A program made the position numbers and the translations under genes. This document shows positions 19,284 to 28,931 of a stretch of 64,000 nucleotides of DNA, in pieces. Source of the stretch: Lutibacter oricola (GTDB lineage Bacteria > Bacteroidota > Bacteroidia > Flavobacteriales > Flavobacteriaceae); NCBI RefSeq assembly GCF_900106565.1, contig NZ_FNNJ01000011.1:62001-126000 (forward strand), in the 5' to 3' direction. The notes under the pieces are model-generated. The model ran no database searches, was not told where the DNA came from, and saw nothing but the letters and a program-made list of their open reading frames with translations. Numbering within the stretch: the first letter of the stretch is position 1; each line of letters starts with the position of its first letter.

Positions 19284-22200
19284 TTAAAATGTTAATTTAA
19301 GACCTGCAGATACTGTTCTAGTTAAAGGATACGAAAACGCATCAACACCTGCTTGAGAATCACTATTAGCAGGAGTACTTGAACCTTCTGGATCTAAACC
19401 TGAATAGTCTGTAATAGTTAGTACATTGTCCATACTAGCGTATAGTCTAAGGTTACTAATTTTTAAAGCATCTAAAATTGATTGTGGCATATTATAACCA
19501 ACAGTTAAATTACTTACTTTAAAGAAAGAACCTTTTTCGATATATTGGCTTACTACATATGTTAAAGAATAGTCAGTTCCATATGGCATTACTTGTTGCG
19601 TAGAACTAGTATTTGTTGGAGACCATCTATTTCTGTAATCAGTATCTAATATACCATAATTTAATCTATTATCTGTCCAGTTATAAATATCGTTACCTAC
19701 AGTACCAATACATTGTACAGAGAAATCCCAGTTTTTATAAGATAAACTACTACCAAATCCATAAGTAAAATCTGGAGCTGTTTGTCCAACAATTTGTCTA
19801 TCTGCAGCAGAAATTGCACCATCACCATCAAGATCTTCATATCTAACCTCTCCTGGTCCAGAGTTAAATGCAGCAGCTTCAGCAGCTTCATTTTCTTGCC
19901 ATATACCAATTGCTTTTAATCCATAAAGAGCACCTAAAGATTCACCTTTTTGAACAACAAACTTTTTGTTACCACCTACTAAACTCCAAATTCCGATTGC
20001 TTCTTCAGACTCTACAAAAATTTGATCTACATCACCACCTAAATCTTGAACAATGTTTTTGTTTCTAGAGAAGTTTCCGTAAGCAGTCCAGTTTAAATCA
20101 TCTGTACTTTTAATGTTCCAGTTTAATCCAATTTCAATACCGTTATTATCAATATCAGCAAAATTGTCTTGGATACCTGTTAAACCAGTGTATCTAGCAA
20201 CAGATTGTTGAATAATAACACCTGTTGTTTTTTTAGAATAAACATCAATAGAACCTGTTAATTTACTATCTAAAATACCAAAGTCTAAACCTGCATTGTA
20301 AGAAGTTGTAGTTTCCCATTCTGTATCTACACTTGTTAAAGTTTGATTAGGAACAACACCTTGTACAGGTACTCCATTATCTAATGGATACCAACCAAAG
20401 TTTCTTGCTGTAGGGTCTCCTGCAAATGTAGGTTGCGTATCTCCATATCCTATTGCTGTATTACCTGTTGCACCGTAACCAACTCTAAGTTTTAAATTAC
20501 TAATCCAGTCAGTATTTTTTATGAAGTCTTCCTCAGATATTTTCCATGCAAGTGCAGCAGAAGGGAAGTAACCCCATCGGTAATCTGGTTGAAATCTTGA
20601 TGAACCATCTGCACGCATTGAAGCAGTTAATAAATACTTGTCTTTATAACTATAGTTTACACGTGCCATATAAGAACGTATTTTTCCTAAGTTAAAATTT
20701 GATGTTGTAGAAGTAGCTTGACCGTTTCCTAGGTAATACCATTCGTTTGCAAGAGTACTTAGTTCTCCTACAGCAGCTGTTAAATTACGACCTGTAGCCT
20801 TGCTAAATTCATAAATAGCAGATGCTTTAAGGTTATGATCTCCAAATTCATTTTCATAAGTAAGTCTACCGTTTACTAACCAACTGTTATTTCTAACATA
20901 TCTTTGTTGTGCAGTAATATTACTTCTTGTAATGTCAATAAAATCAGCTAAAGTTCTTTGACCAGAATAATTGTTAGTTAAACTTCCTGAACCACCTAAA
21001 ACCATTGTAAGTTTATCTGTTAATTCAACATTTATATCAATGTTAGATAATACACGGTCACTTAAAGATTCTTGGTTTTGACGTACATCCATTTCTGGGT
21101 TAGGTAATCTACCTACAAGAAAAGCCCCATTATAACTATCATTAGTGTTTCCATCAATAAAGTCACCGTTTGCATCACGAGATTCCCACATTTGAGGATA
21201 AATAACAGCGTTACCCATTACATTACCAGTACCAGCAGTACCAACACCATTACCTTGAGAGTCAGTATGAACTCCATAAGTATTGAATTTAAAGCTAATA
21301 CGGTCACTAATATTACCTGCTATGTTAGAACGTAAAGAAGTTCTTTTGTAAAATGTGTTTTTAATAGTTCCTTCTTCATCTAAATGGTTAGCAGAAAAGA
21401 AATATTTAAGGTTATCATTACCTCCAGAAACATTTAAAGTATGGTTGTACTTGTAACCATTTTGAGTTACTAAATCTTGCCAATCTGTACCTCCATTTTG
21501 TCTAAAACCATCAATTTGAGTTTGAGTAAAATAAGGACTTTCTCCTAAAGAAGCTCTTTGTTCATTCATTAACTCAGCTTGCTCATGAGGGCTTAACAAA
21601 TCATATTTATTAACAACGTTACTAAAACCAAAGTTAGTTTCAAAAGAAACTTTTAATTTTCCAGATTTTGGAGCATTGGTAGTAATTAAAACTACACCGT
21701 TTGCCCCTCTAGAACCATAAATTGCAGTTGCAGAAGCATCTTTTAAAAAGTTAATTGTAGCAATGTCGTTAGGGTTAATAGTTGAAATGTCAGCACCAAT
21801 AAAACCATCAATTACATATAACGGGTTGTTAGAGTAGTTAATAGAACTACCACCACGAATACGTATTTTCATTCCTTGACCTGGAGCACCTGTAGTTTGT
21901 TGAATGTTTACCCCTGTAATTTTACCTTGTAAACCTGCACCAATTTTTGTAATTGGAGCTTTCAATAAATCTTTTGAAGATATAACTCCAACAGATCCTG
22001 TTAAATCACTTTTTTTAGCTGTACCATAACCAATTACAACAACCTCGTCAAGAGAAGCTACATCTGGTTCTAGTTTTACATTTATTTTAGTGTTAGCACC
22101 AACTTTAACACTTTTAGTTTTGTATCCTACAAAAGAGAATACTAAAACATCAGTATCATTTACTTTGATACTGTAATTTCCATCAAAATCAGTTGAAGCT

Positions 22201-22373
22201 CCTGAGGAAGTACCTTGTTTAAGTATATTCACTCCAGGAATCCCCTGATTTGTTTCATCTGTAACCTTACCGGTAACAGTTTTTTGAGCGTAGAACTGCT
22301 GAACGCTCATTAAAGATAGAAATATTCCTAAAAAAGAAACATTTCTTAAAAATTTTGAAAATTTTTTCTTCAT
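19284..22373 (-). CDS. SusC-like TonB-dependent transporter (pair 1)
   Basis: 1029-aa outer-membrane oligosaccharide porter. Signal peptide residues 1-29 (QQFYAQ), carboxypeptidase-D-like regulatory domain (about 31-112, VTGKVTDETNQGIPGVNIL), TonB-box-like DEVVVIGYGTAKKSDLTGS, plug domain (about 120-230) and a 22-strand barrel ending in the usual aromatic residue (AGLKLTF). Imports fragments of the polysaccharide with SusD1, driven by TonB. First gene of its transcription unit, with a roughly 440-base region upstream that holds an inverted repeat. Confidence 0.96.
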   Translation of the reverse strand: MKKKFSKFLRNVSFLGIFLSLMSVQQFYAQKTVTGKVTDETNQGIPGVNILKQGTSSGASTDFDGNYSIKVNDTDVLVFSFVGYKTKSVKVGANTKINVKLEPDVASLDEVVVIGYGTAKKSDLTGSVGVISSKDLLKAPITKIGAGLQGKITGVNIQQTTGAPGQGMKIRIRGGSSINYSNNPLYVIDGFIGADISTINPNDIATINFLKDASATAIYGSRGANGVVLITTNAPKSGKLKVSFETNFGFSNVVNKYDLLSPHEQAELMNEQRASLGESPYFTQTQIDGFRQNGGTDWQDLVTQNGYKYNHTLNVSGGNDNLKYFFSANHLDEEGTIKNTFYKRTSLRSNIAGNISDRISFKFNTYGVHTDSQGNGVGTAGTGNVMGNAVIYPQMWESRDANGDFIDGNTNDSYNGAFLVGRLPNPEMDVRQNQESLSDRVLSNIDINVELTDKLTMVLGGSGSLTNNYSGQRTLADFIDITRSNITAQQRYVRNNSWLVNGRLTYENEFGDHNLKASAIYEFSKATGRNLTAAVGELSTLANEWYYLGNGQATSTTSNFNLGKIRSYMARVNYSYKDKYLLTASMRADGSSRFQPDYRWGYFPSAALAWKISEEDFIKNTDWISNLKLRVGYGATGNTAIGYGDTQPTFAGDPTARNFGWYPLDNGVPVQGVVPNQTLTSVDTEWETTTSYNAGLDFGILDSKLTGSIDVYSKKTTGVIIQQSVARYTGLTGIQDNFADIDNNGIEIGLNWNIKSTDDLNWTAYGNFSRNKNIVQDLGGDVDQIFVESEEAIGIWSLVGGNKKFVVQKGESLGALYGLKAIGIWQENEAAEAAAFNSGPGEVRYEDLDGDGAISAADRQIVGQTAPDFTYGFGSSLSYKNWDFSVQCIGTVGNDIYNWTDNRLNYGILDTDYRNRWSPTNTSSTQQVMPYGTDYSLTYVVSQYIEKGSFFKVSNLTVGYNMPQSILDALKISNLRLYASMDNVLTITDYSGLDPEGSSTPANSDSQAGVDAFSYPLTRTVSAGLKLTF

Positions 22374-22421
22374 AATTAAATTGAGTTTGGTTAATAATTT
22401 GTGTTCTTTTACGTTTAAATC

Positions 22422-22449
22422 ATCTACAAAATAATATTAAATTGTAGAT
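22422..22449 (-). promoter_or_regulatory. Inverted repeat upstream of susC1
   Basis: Arms ATCTACAA (22422-22429) and TTGTAGAT (22442-22449) separated by 12 AT-rich bases, centres 20 bases apart, 49-76 bases before the susC1 start. The geometry suits a dimeric regulator operator; a 5'-UTR hairpin is the alternative. No copy of the ACATATGT element found before other units is present here. Confidence 0.45.
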
Positions 22450-22751
22450 ATATTGTATATAAAAATTACCTCTTAATTCATCAAAATTATCTTGAGCTTT
22501 TTATTTGATAAATTATTTTGGGCAACTATTAAAGAGCATTTTTATGAGTTAATAATTAAATTAACTTGAATAGTTATTTTCGAATTTTAATAATGGTATG
22601 TTGTCAATGAACGTTATTTGTTATTTAAGGACATTGAAAATTAGTAAATATTTTTGATTTTTTTAACAAAAATTTATTTTTTTACAATCGATTGTATTAT
22701 TAAATGTAAAAAGTACCTTTAATCCCAATAAAATAGGAGGTTACAAACAAA

Positions 22752-22787
22752 AAAAGGTGAGCTACAAAACTGTAAACTCACCCTTTT
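22752..22787 (-). terminator. Terminator after GH29
   Basis: Hairpin with arms AAAAGGTGAG and CTCACCCTTTT (one bulged base), followed by T-rich sequence on the minus strand. It ends the GH29 transcript. Confidence 0.7.
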
Positions 22788-22809
22788 CAATCAATCAAAA
22801 TTTATTTTT

Positions 22810-24351
22810 CTACATAGTTAACGCTATTGTAAACGCGTATTCACATGGTTTTTTGGTTGGCATTGTAACTTTTAAACCATCGTTTGTTTGTTCCCATTTT
22901 ATGGTTTCAGTACTACCCAAAACTTTCAAATCTTTTATGTTTAAATCTTTTCCTAGCTCTGAATTTTTAGCTAAAGAGGTAATATTTACAACCCCATTTT
23001 CTGGCCAAGCTAATGTAATTGCATATAGTTTATTTCCTTTTGAAGTAAATCTAATATCCTTAGAAGATAAGTCTTTATTGTTTCCTTCAGAGTGGTGTCC
23101 TTTTTTTACTTCAGTTGGACCTTCACCAAAAGTTTTCCAATATTTAGTGTCGTAAATAGCTTCACCATTTACAGCTAGCCAATCTCCAATTTGCAATAAT
23201 ATTTTTTCTTGCTCTTCAGGTATTGTTCCGTCTGCTTTAGGTCCAACATTTAGTAATAAACATCCATTTTTTGAAACTATATCTACTAAATCATCAACAA
23301 TTTGATTTGCCGTTTTAGATTTCCAATTAGTAACATAACTCCAAGAGTTTTTACCAATAGATGTATCTGTTTGCCAAGGTAATTTTCTAATACCTGGTAG
23401 TTTTCCTCTTTCTAAGTCATAAACTACTGTTCCTTCTGGAAAAGCTTCGTGAGAAAAGTTTTTATCTTGTAGTACAACTTCTTTATTCCACTCTATACCT
23501 TTATTATAATAGTATGCAGCCAATTTAGGTCTCATATCTGCATAATCTGGAATATCTAAATAAAAATCGAACCATAAAATATCTGGTTGATAGTTGTCAA
23601 TTACATCTTTAGTTCTTTCCCACCATCTTTTTTTGAATTCTTCAGAAACAGGTTCAGTTACATCTTTTCCTTTTGAAGAGTATAAATCTGCATATTGAGG
23701 ATCTGTAGTATCGAAATGATCTTTTTTATTGTAGAAAGACCAGTTGAATGCAAAGTGAGACGATGTTCCCATAATCATACCTTTTTTTCTACCAGCTTTA
23801 AATAATTCACCTAAAACATCACGTTTCGGTCCCATATCATAAGCATTCCATCTAGTAGTATTAGATTTATACATAGCAAAGCCATCGTGGTGGTCAGCCA
23901 CAGGAATTACATATTTAGCCCCAGATTTTTTAAATAGGTCAATCCATTCGTTAGCATCAAATTTTTCAGCTTTAAACATTGGAATAAAATCTTTATACCC
24001 AAAATTCTTTTGATCTCCCCAGTTTTTCTTGTGATGTGTATAAACTTCGTTAGGTCCTTTTTTTTGTAATTTTAATTGCGCTGTAAATGTAGCTGTATCC
24101 ATATACATTTTTCTTGGATACCATTCCGATCCAAATGCAGGAACTGAATAAGCTCCCCAGTGAATAAAAATTCCAAATTTGGTTTTATTAAACCAAGCAG
24201 GATCTTTATAATGCTTTTTTATTGATTCCCAATTTGCTTCGTACGTAGGTTGTTGTACTTCAGCTACTTTTTTATCAGCTTTTTTTTCTCCACAAGCAAC
24301 TAATATTGACAGAGCAAAAAAAGCTAATAAATAAAATTTGTTTAACTTCAT
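22810..24351 (-). CDS. GH29 alpha-L-fucosidase/alpha-L-galactosidase-type lipoprotein
   Basis: 513-aa GH29 enzyme. Lipobox SILVAC with Cys20; no acidic run after it, so probably periplasmic. The barrel shows FGIFIHWGAYSVPAFGSEWY (59-78), VADHHDGFAMY with the substrate-contacting His pair, and the nucleophile Asp in DILWFDFYLD (D262). LLLNVGPKADGTIP closes the catalytic domain and a C-terminal beta-sandwich follows (about 400-513). GH29 members cleave alpha-L-fucose, but the porphyran locus of the gut bacterium Bacteroides plebeius uses a GH29 as alpha-L-galactosidase, and L-galactose is the residue expected here. A two-box operator-like element precedes the gene. Confidence 0.92.
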   Translation of the reverse strand: MKLNKFYLLAFFALSILVACGEKKADKKVAEVQQPTYEANWESIKKHYKDPAWFNKTKFGIFIHWGAYSVPAFGSEWYPRKMYMDTATFTAQLKLQKKGPNEVYTHHKKNWGDQKNFGYKDFIPMFKAEKFDANEWIDLFKKSGAKYVIPVADHHDGFAMYKSNTTRWNAYDMGPKRDVLGELFKAGRKKGMIMGTSSHFAFNWSFYNKKDHFDTTDPQYADLYSSKGKDVTEPVSEEFKKRWWERTKDVIDNYQPDILWFDFYLDIPDYADMRPKLAAYYYNKGIEWNKEVVLQDKNFSHEAFPEGTVVYDLERGKLPGIRKLPWQTDTSIGKNSWSYVTNWKSKTANQIVDDLVDIVSKNGCLLLNVGPKADGTIPEEQEKILLQIGDWLAVNGEAIYDTKYWKTFGEGPTEVKKGHHSEGNNKDLSSKDIRFTSKGNKLYAITLAWPENGVVNITSLAKNSELGKDLNIKDLKVLGSTETIKWEQTNDGLKVTMPTKKPCEYAFTIALTM

Positions 24352-24417
24352 AATTAAAACGGTTCTAGTTGATTTTTATAGTTGCTAAATTCGTTCTAAT
24401 AGGTCAATTACATTAAT

Positions 24418-24446
24418 ACATATGATTTTTTAGATATATTAAATGT
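24418..24446 (-). promoter_or_regulatory. Two-box operator-like element before GH29
   Basis: In gene orientation: distal box ACATTTAA, 13-base spacer TATATCTAAAAAA, proximal box TCATATGT, 67-95 bases before the start codon. The spacer matches the susC2 element at 11 of 13 positions. One of four related copies in the PUL. Confidence 0.55.
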
Positions 24447-24490
24447 TTAATTCATTATAAATAGGGATAATATTGAGTTATTTATTTAAA

Positions 24491-26983
24491 TTAATGTGTT
24501 TTGATCTTTAATATTTCAGTTTTACAGTTTTTAGATGTAATTTTTATGTTTACATCTCCAGGTTGCTTTGTACTTTGTATAATTAACAATAGTTTTCCTT
24601 CATCAGTAATACAAGTATCTAAATTAAACTTACTTCTTTGTGCATTGCTGCCATTGTCTACCGTTAATAATTTTGCAGGACCTTCAATTTTAAAAGTAAT
24701 ATTTTGATTTATATGTTGAACAGGAATTCCATTTTTATCTGTTAATTGAACTTCGATATGTGCTACATCGTAACTATTGGCTTTAAGCTCCGTTTTGTCG
24801 GTTTTAATTTTTAATTTAGAAGGAGTTGTAGCTGTTTTAATTTCGTATATTAAATTTTTATCTGCACCAACAACTTTTAATGTTCCTTTAGTATAAGGAA
24901 CAATCCATTTAATAATATGGTCATTGTTTGAAGCTAACTTTTTAACACCAAACGATTTTTCATTAATAAACAATTCTGCAGTAGGAGAGTTTGTGTAAAC
25001 TTCAACAACAATGTTTTCACCTTTATTATAATTCCAATGTGTTTTAAATGGTTGAAATCCCCAGCGTCTTTTTTTCCAAAGATCTTTAGATTTTTCAACA
25101 GCTTTGCCATTTTTATTTATGTATTCTGAGTCTTCTAGTTTTATAGTAGTTGCATAAATTTCGGGAGCATTATTCCAAAGTGTTTTAAACATATGCCAAC
25201 GTGGAGTAGGGAATCCCGCAAAATCGATTAATCCGCTATCACTACCTCTTTCATTAATATCGCTAGTTTCACCCATATAAAAAATACCTGTCCATAAAAA
25301 TATTCCAGGAACATGTGAATTGTCTAAAACAGATTTCCATTCTACCCAATTTGCCCAGTTTTCTGTACCTAAAATCATTTTTTCAGGATAATTTCTATGT
25401 CCATAATCATAAACGGAAGCTCGGTAGCTATACCCAACAATATCCAACGCATCTGTATATCCAGAAAAATGGCTAACCGTTGGAATAACTAGGTTTGCTG
25501 TAACTGGACGCGTAGTGTCAATTTCTTTAACCCATTTAGATAGTTTTTGAGCTGTTTTAGCTAATTCAAATTCTTTTGGAGGATTGTTTTTCATGTTCTC
25601 CTTCATTTGTGCTATTGTAATTGGAGGCTCATCATAATAATATTTTTTGTTTGAATTCCAATAACCGCTCGATTTTCCGTAGCGAGGGTATGTCCATTCA
25701 ACTTCGTTACCAATACTCCACATTACAATTGAAGGGTGATTTCTGTCACGCAACAACATATCTTTTAAATCTTGTTCTCCCCATTTTTGAAAATGATTGG
25801 TATAGCCTTCAGTTAATGGATCTTTACCTTTCGAATTGTAGTTTTTACGTTTGTCTTTTGGATAATCCATTTCATCAAATGTTTCATCCTGAACTAAAAA
25901 ACCAAGTTCATCGCATAATTTTAAAAAGCTTTCTGAAGGAGTATTGTGTGCAGTTCTAATAGCATTTACACCACCTTCTTTTAAAATGTTTAATCTTCTA
26001 CGCCATACATCATCTGGAACAGCAACTCCGATTCCACCAGCATCATGATGTAAACAAACACCTTTAAAATATGTTTTTTCTCCGTTTAAGAAAAAACCAT
26101 CACTTGCAGTGTATTTTAAACTTCTAATACCAAAAGTTTCATCTTTAACATCCCAAACTTTTCCATTTTTATCAATAATAGTAGTTGTTAAAACATATAG
26201 GTTTGGTTTTTCTGTATTCCAAAGTTTTGGGTTTTCAATATTTATTGAAGTTGTAGTGTTTTTAGCTTCAACAATATGCTCTTTTACTATATTGTTTTCT
26301 GCATTTTTAATTTCATATTTAATAGAAAGATTTTCTTTTTGAAGCGGGTTTATAATTTCTGTATCAATATTAATTGTAGCGCTTTCTTTTGAAATTTTTG
26401 GAGTTGTAATACCAATTCCCCATTTTTTAATATGAATTGGTTCTGTAATTACTAATTTTACCTTTCTATAAATTCCAGCTCCATTATACCATCTACCATC
26501 TAAAAAAGCCGTTCTATCTACTTTTACAACTAATGTATTTGTCTTGCCTAAATTAATTTCATTTGTAATTTCAGCACTAAATGGACTAAACCCATAAGGT
26601 CTTTCAGTAATTTTATTTCCATTTAAATAAACTTCCGCATTGTTATAAACACCATCAAAATCTATTCTAATATTTTTTCCTTTAAGGTTTTTTGGTAGTT
26701 TAAACTCTTTTTTGTACCAACCAATATAACTTAAACTAGGAGTAGAGTCTGTTACTTTATATCCTTGGTTGTATGGAGTTTCAATAGCCCAATCATGAGG
26801 AATTTTTACATCTTCCCATTCATTTTGAACTTCTAGATTATTTATGTCTAAAGGAATTTTTGTTTTGAAAAATTTCCAATCAAAATTAAAATCAATTTCT
26901 TGCCTTGGAGGTTTATTTTCTGTTTGAGAATTACAAGAAGATATAACTAAACAGATTACGAATAAATAAGATAAAAAGCGCAT
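24491..26983 (-). CDS. GH2 beta-galactosidase-like lipoprotein
   Basis: GH2 enzyme of 830 aa from the chosen ATG at 26983, which gives MRFLSYLFVICLVISSCNSQ, a clean lipoprotein signal. The longer reading frame starts with GTG at 27016, inside the terminator hairpin of the upstream sulfatase, so it is rejected. Domains: N-terminal jelly roll (PHDWAIETPYNQG), Ig-like, TIM barrel with acid/base in WSIGNEVEW (E427) and nucleophile in LGTENWANW (E541), then C-terminal Ig-like domains. The 114-residue gap between the two catalytic Glu is longer than in the other GH2 of this locus (78), due to an insert around SSGYWNSNKKYYYDEPP. Probably exo-acting on galactan oligosaccharides. Lies 139 bases upstream of GH29 on the same strand. 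Confidence 0.9.
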   Translation of the reverse strand: MRFLSYLFVICLVISSCNSQTENKPPRQEIDFNFDWKFFKTKIPLDINNLEVQNEWEDVKIPHDWAIETPYNQGYKVTDSTPSLSYIGWYKKEFKLPKNLKGKNIRIDFDGVYNNAEVYLNGNKITERPYGFSPFSAEITNEINLGKTNTLVVKVDRTAFLDGRWYNGAGIYRKVKLVITEPIHIKKWGIGITTPKISKESATINIDTEIINPLQKENLSIKYEIKNAENNIVKEHIVEAKNTTTSINIENPKLWNTEKPNLYVLTTTIIDKNGKVWDVKDETFGIRSLKYTASDGFFLNGEKTYFKGVCLHHDAGGIGVAVPDDVWRRRLNILKEGGVNAIRTAHNTPSESFLKLCDELGFLVQDETFDEMDYPKDKRKNYNSKGKDPLTEGYTNHFQKWGEQDLKDMLLRDRNHPSIVMWSIGNEVEWTYPRYGKSSGYWNSNKKYYYDEPPITIAQMKENMKNNPPKEFELAKTAQKLSKWVKEIDTTRPVTANLVIPTVSHFSGYTDALDIVGYSYRASVYDYGHRNYPEKMILGTENWANWVEWKSVLDNSHVPGIFLWTGIFYMGETSDINERGSDSGLIDFAGFPTPRWHMFKTLWNNAPEIYATTIKLEDSEYINKNGKAVEKSKDLWKKRRWGFQPFKTHWNYNKGENIVVEVYTNSPTAELFINEKSFGVKKLASNNDHIIKWIVPYTKGTLKVVGADKNLIYEIKTATTPSKLKIKTDKTELKANSYDVAHIEVQLTDKNGIPVQHINQNITFKIEGPAKLLTVDNGSNAQRSKFNLDTCITDEGKLLLIIQSTKQPGDVNIKITSKNCKTEILKIKTH

Positions 26984-27006
26984 TATATTTTGGTTTGTTT
27001 TATTAA

Positions 27007-27040
27007 AAAACGCCACACTTTTTTATATGTGTGGCGTTTT
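27007..27040 (-). terminator. Terminator after the S1_11-like sulfatase
   Basis: Strong hairpin with 12-base arms AAAACGCCACAC and GTGTGGCGTTTT and a 10-base AT loop, 22 bases after the sulfatase stop on the minus strand. Confidence 0.9.
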
Positions 27041-27061
27041 GAGTTTTATTTTAAATGAAAA

Positions 27062-28741
27062 TTAGTCATTCCAATGTTCATCAATTACTTTTTGAATGTG
27101 TGGAAATTTCTCTCCATCTTCTTCATTAAGTTCTTTACGTTTGGCTACTAATTGTTCTTTTAAGTTTGCAATTATATCCTTATAAGCAGGATCTTTATAG
27201 GCATTGTTCATTTCCTTAGGATCTTTAGTTAAATCGTAAAACTCCCAAGCAGCTGGCGTGTGTAAAGTAAATCTATTACCCCAACTTTTTTTATTCCATT
27301 CAGCACCAGGTTTATCTGTATCTACCCAATATTTTCCGTAGAAGAAAATTAGTTTGTATTCTTTTGTTCTAATTCCAAAATGAGCCGGATTTGCATGTGC
27401 GTGTGCCATATGCATCCAATAACGGTAATATGTAGATTGTTGCCAACCTTCAGGTTCTTGTCCAGTTTCTAGAATATGTTTAAAACTATGACCTTGCATT
27501 TCTTTTGGAGGTGTTCCACCTGCCATTTCAATTAAAGTAGGAGCGAAGTCAGTATTATTAATAATGGCATCTGTTCTTTGTCCAGCTTTAATTTTTTCAG
27601 GGTAACGAACAAAGAAAGGCATTCTTAAAGCTTCTTCATACATCCAACGTTTATCTACATAATCATGCTCACCTAACATAAATCCTTGATCTCCGGTGTA
27701 AACTATAATTGTATTATCGTATAAGTTGTTAGCTTTTAAGTATTCAACCATTCTGGCAACATTATCATCTACACCTTTTACACAACGTAAATAACGTTTT
27801 AAATACTCTTGATAAGTAGCTGAAGTATATTCATCATCAGTCATTTTATCATTTATTTTTGTTGTTGGGTCAAAGTCAGGATCAGAATTACGAACAGATC
27901 TTTTGTTCCAAGTTCTCATACCTTTATGTCTAATAGTATTTCTTTTTGAAACAGATGAGCCTATTACAGATAATAACTCTCCATTTTTACCTCTTGTAGC
28001 AATTGAACCGTTATTTTTATTGTCGTACAAACTTTCTGGCTCAGGAATAAATGTGTCTTCTAAATAATCTTTATATCTTGGAGCGTATTCAAAATCATCG
28101 TGTGGAGCTTTAAATTGGTAGAATAAAGCAAAAGGTTTTGATTTGTCTCTTTTCTTGTCTAACCATTCAATAGATAAATCTGTTACAATATCCGAACTAT
28201 GTCCTTTGTATTGTTTTCCTTCATATGCAGGGTCTTTTTCTTCAGTAAAATGCATTCCTGTTTGTGTCATATAAGGGTCGAAATATGAACCTTGTTGACC
28301 GTGTTTAGTAAATACATTGTAATAATCAAAATTAGGTTCTAGTTTTAAATGCCATTTACCAATCATAGCTGTTTGGTATCCTAATTTTTTCATTTCAATA
28401 GGTAAGTATTGGTGATCCATAGGTAATTCACCTTCTAAATCTAATACTCCATTGGCTTGACTGTGTTGTCCAGATAAAATTGCAGCTCTACTAGGTGTAC
28501 AAATAGAGTTATTTACAAAACAGTTGTCAAAAATAATACCTTCGTTAGCTATTTTGTCTAAAGTAGGAGTAGGGTTTAAACTTGCTAACCTACTTCCGTA
28601 AATACCAAATCCTTGTGTGGTATGATCATCAGACATTATATAAATAATGTTTGGTTGTTTTGGTGTTTCTGGTTTTGCCTTTTCTGAACAGGAAGTTCCA
28701 ATTGCTAATAAAAAGCAAAGAATAAAAATTCTATTTATCAT
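27062..28741 (-). CDS. S1-family sulfatase lipoprotein, S1_11-like
   Basis: 559-aa sulfatase. Lipobox IGTSC with Cys18. Formylglycine motif CTPSR with cysteine at residue 81; IMSDDHTTQGFG metal site, GKWHLK, and YTGDQGFMLGEHDYVDKRW late active-site region, which is typical of the S1_11/iduronate- and glucosamine-6-sulfatase-like branch. A characterised S1_11 from Bacteroides plebeius removes the 6-sulfate of porphyran L-galactose, so the same job is a reasonable hypothesis; assignment is from recall of the pattern, not a search. Own promoter likely: operator-like element 61-91 bases upstream, terminators on both sides, so it forms a monocistronic unit. Confidence 0.9.
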   Translation of the reverse strand: MINRIFILCFLLAIGTSCSEKAKPETPKQPNIIYIMSDDHTTQGFGIYGSRLASLNPTPTLDKIANEGIIFDNCFVNNSICTPSRAAILSGQHSQANGVLDLEGELPMDHQYLPIEMKKLGYQTAMIGKWHLKLEPNFDYYNVFTKHGQQGSYFDPYMTQTGMHFTEEKDPAYEGKQYKGHSSDIVTDLSIEWLDKKRDKSKPFALFYQFKAPHDDFEYAPRYKDYLEDTFIPEPESLYDNKNNGSIATRGKNGELLSVIGSSVSKRNTIRHKGMRTWNKRSVRNSDPDFDPTTKINDKMTDDEYTSATYQEYLKRYLRCVKGVDDNVARMVEYLKANNLYDNTIIVYTGDQGFMLGEHDYVDKRWMYEEALRMPFFVRYPEKIKAGQRTDAIINNTDFAPTLIEMAGGTPPKEMQGHSFKHILETGQEPEGWQQSTYYRYWMHMAHAHANPAHFGIRTKEYKLIFFYGKYWVDTDKPGAEWNKKSWGNRFTLHTPAAWEFYDLTKDPKEMNNAYKDPAYKDIIANLKEQLVAKRKELNEEDGEKFPHIQKVIDEHWND

Positions 28742-28801
28742 TTTAATTTTATTGAAATTTTGAAAGTATAAATATCGCTATTCTTAAACTGAATTATTAG
28801 A

Positions 28802-28832
28802 ACATATGATTTATTTTAGGAAAAAAATATGT
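28802..28832 (-). promoter_or_regulatory. Two-box operator-like element before the S1_11-like sulfatase
   Basis: In gene orientation: ACATATTT, 15-base spacer containing CCTAAAAT, TCATATGT; the proximal box begins 61 bases from the start codon. Spacer is two bases longer than in the other three copies. Confidence 0.5.
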
Positions 28833-28870
28833 TATTAATACTTAGTATAGTATAAAACAAATACATATTT

Positions 28871-28906
28871 AATAAAAAAGAGCTTGCAAATATTTACAAG
28901 CCCTTT
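28871..28906 (-). terminator. Terminator after the T9SS protein
   Basis: On the minus strand GCTTGTAAA pairs with TTTGCAAGC and is followed by TTTTTTATT. Located 26 bases beyond the stop of the T9SS-exported protein. Confidence 0.8.
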
Positions 28907-28931
28907 AATTATTTATTTAGTGGAAATAATA

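Larger units (their letters stand above)
22374..22809. other. 436-base intergenic region between GH29 and susC1
   Basis: Apart from the inverted repeat at 22422-22449, a TAATTTTG sequence on the minus strand (22482-22489) resembling the Bacteroidota -7 box, and the terminator at about 22752-22787, I see no gene or other structure. Very AT-rich. Confidence 0.5.

Noticed and set aside
27007-27040. Another ACATATGT-type operator (ATATGT at 27025-27030) before the second GH2
   Set aside because: It lies in the loop and arm of a strong terminator hairpin, at the wrong distance from the start, with no second box or CTAAAA spacer.
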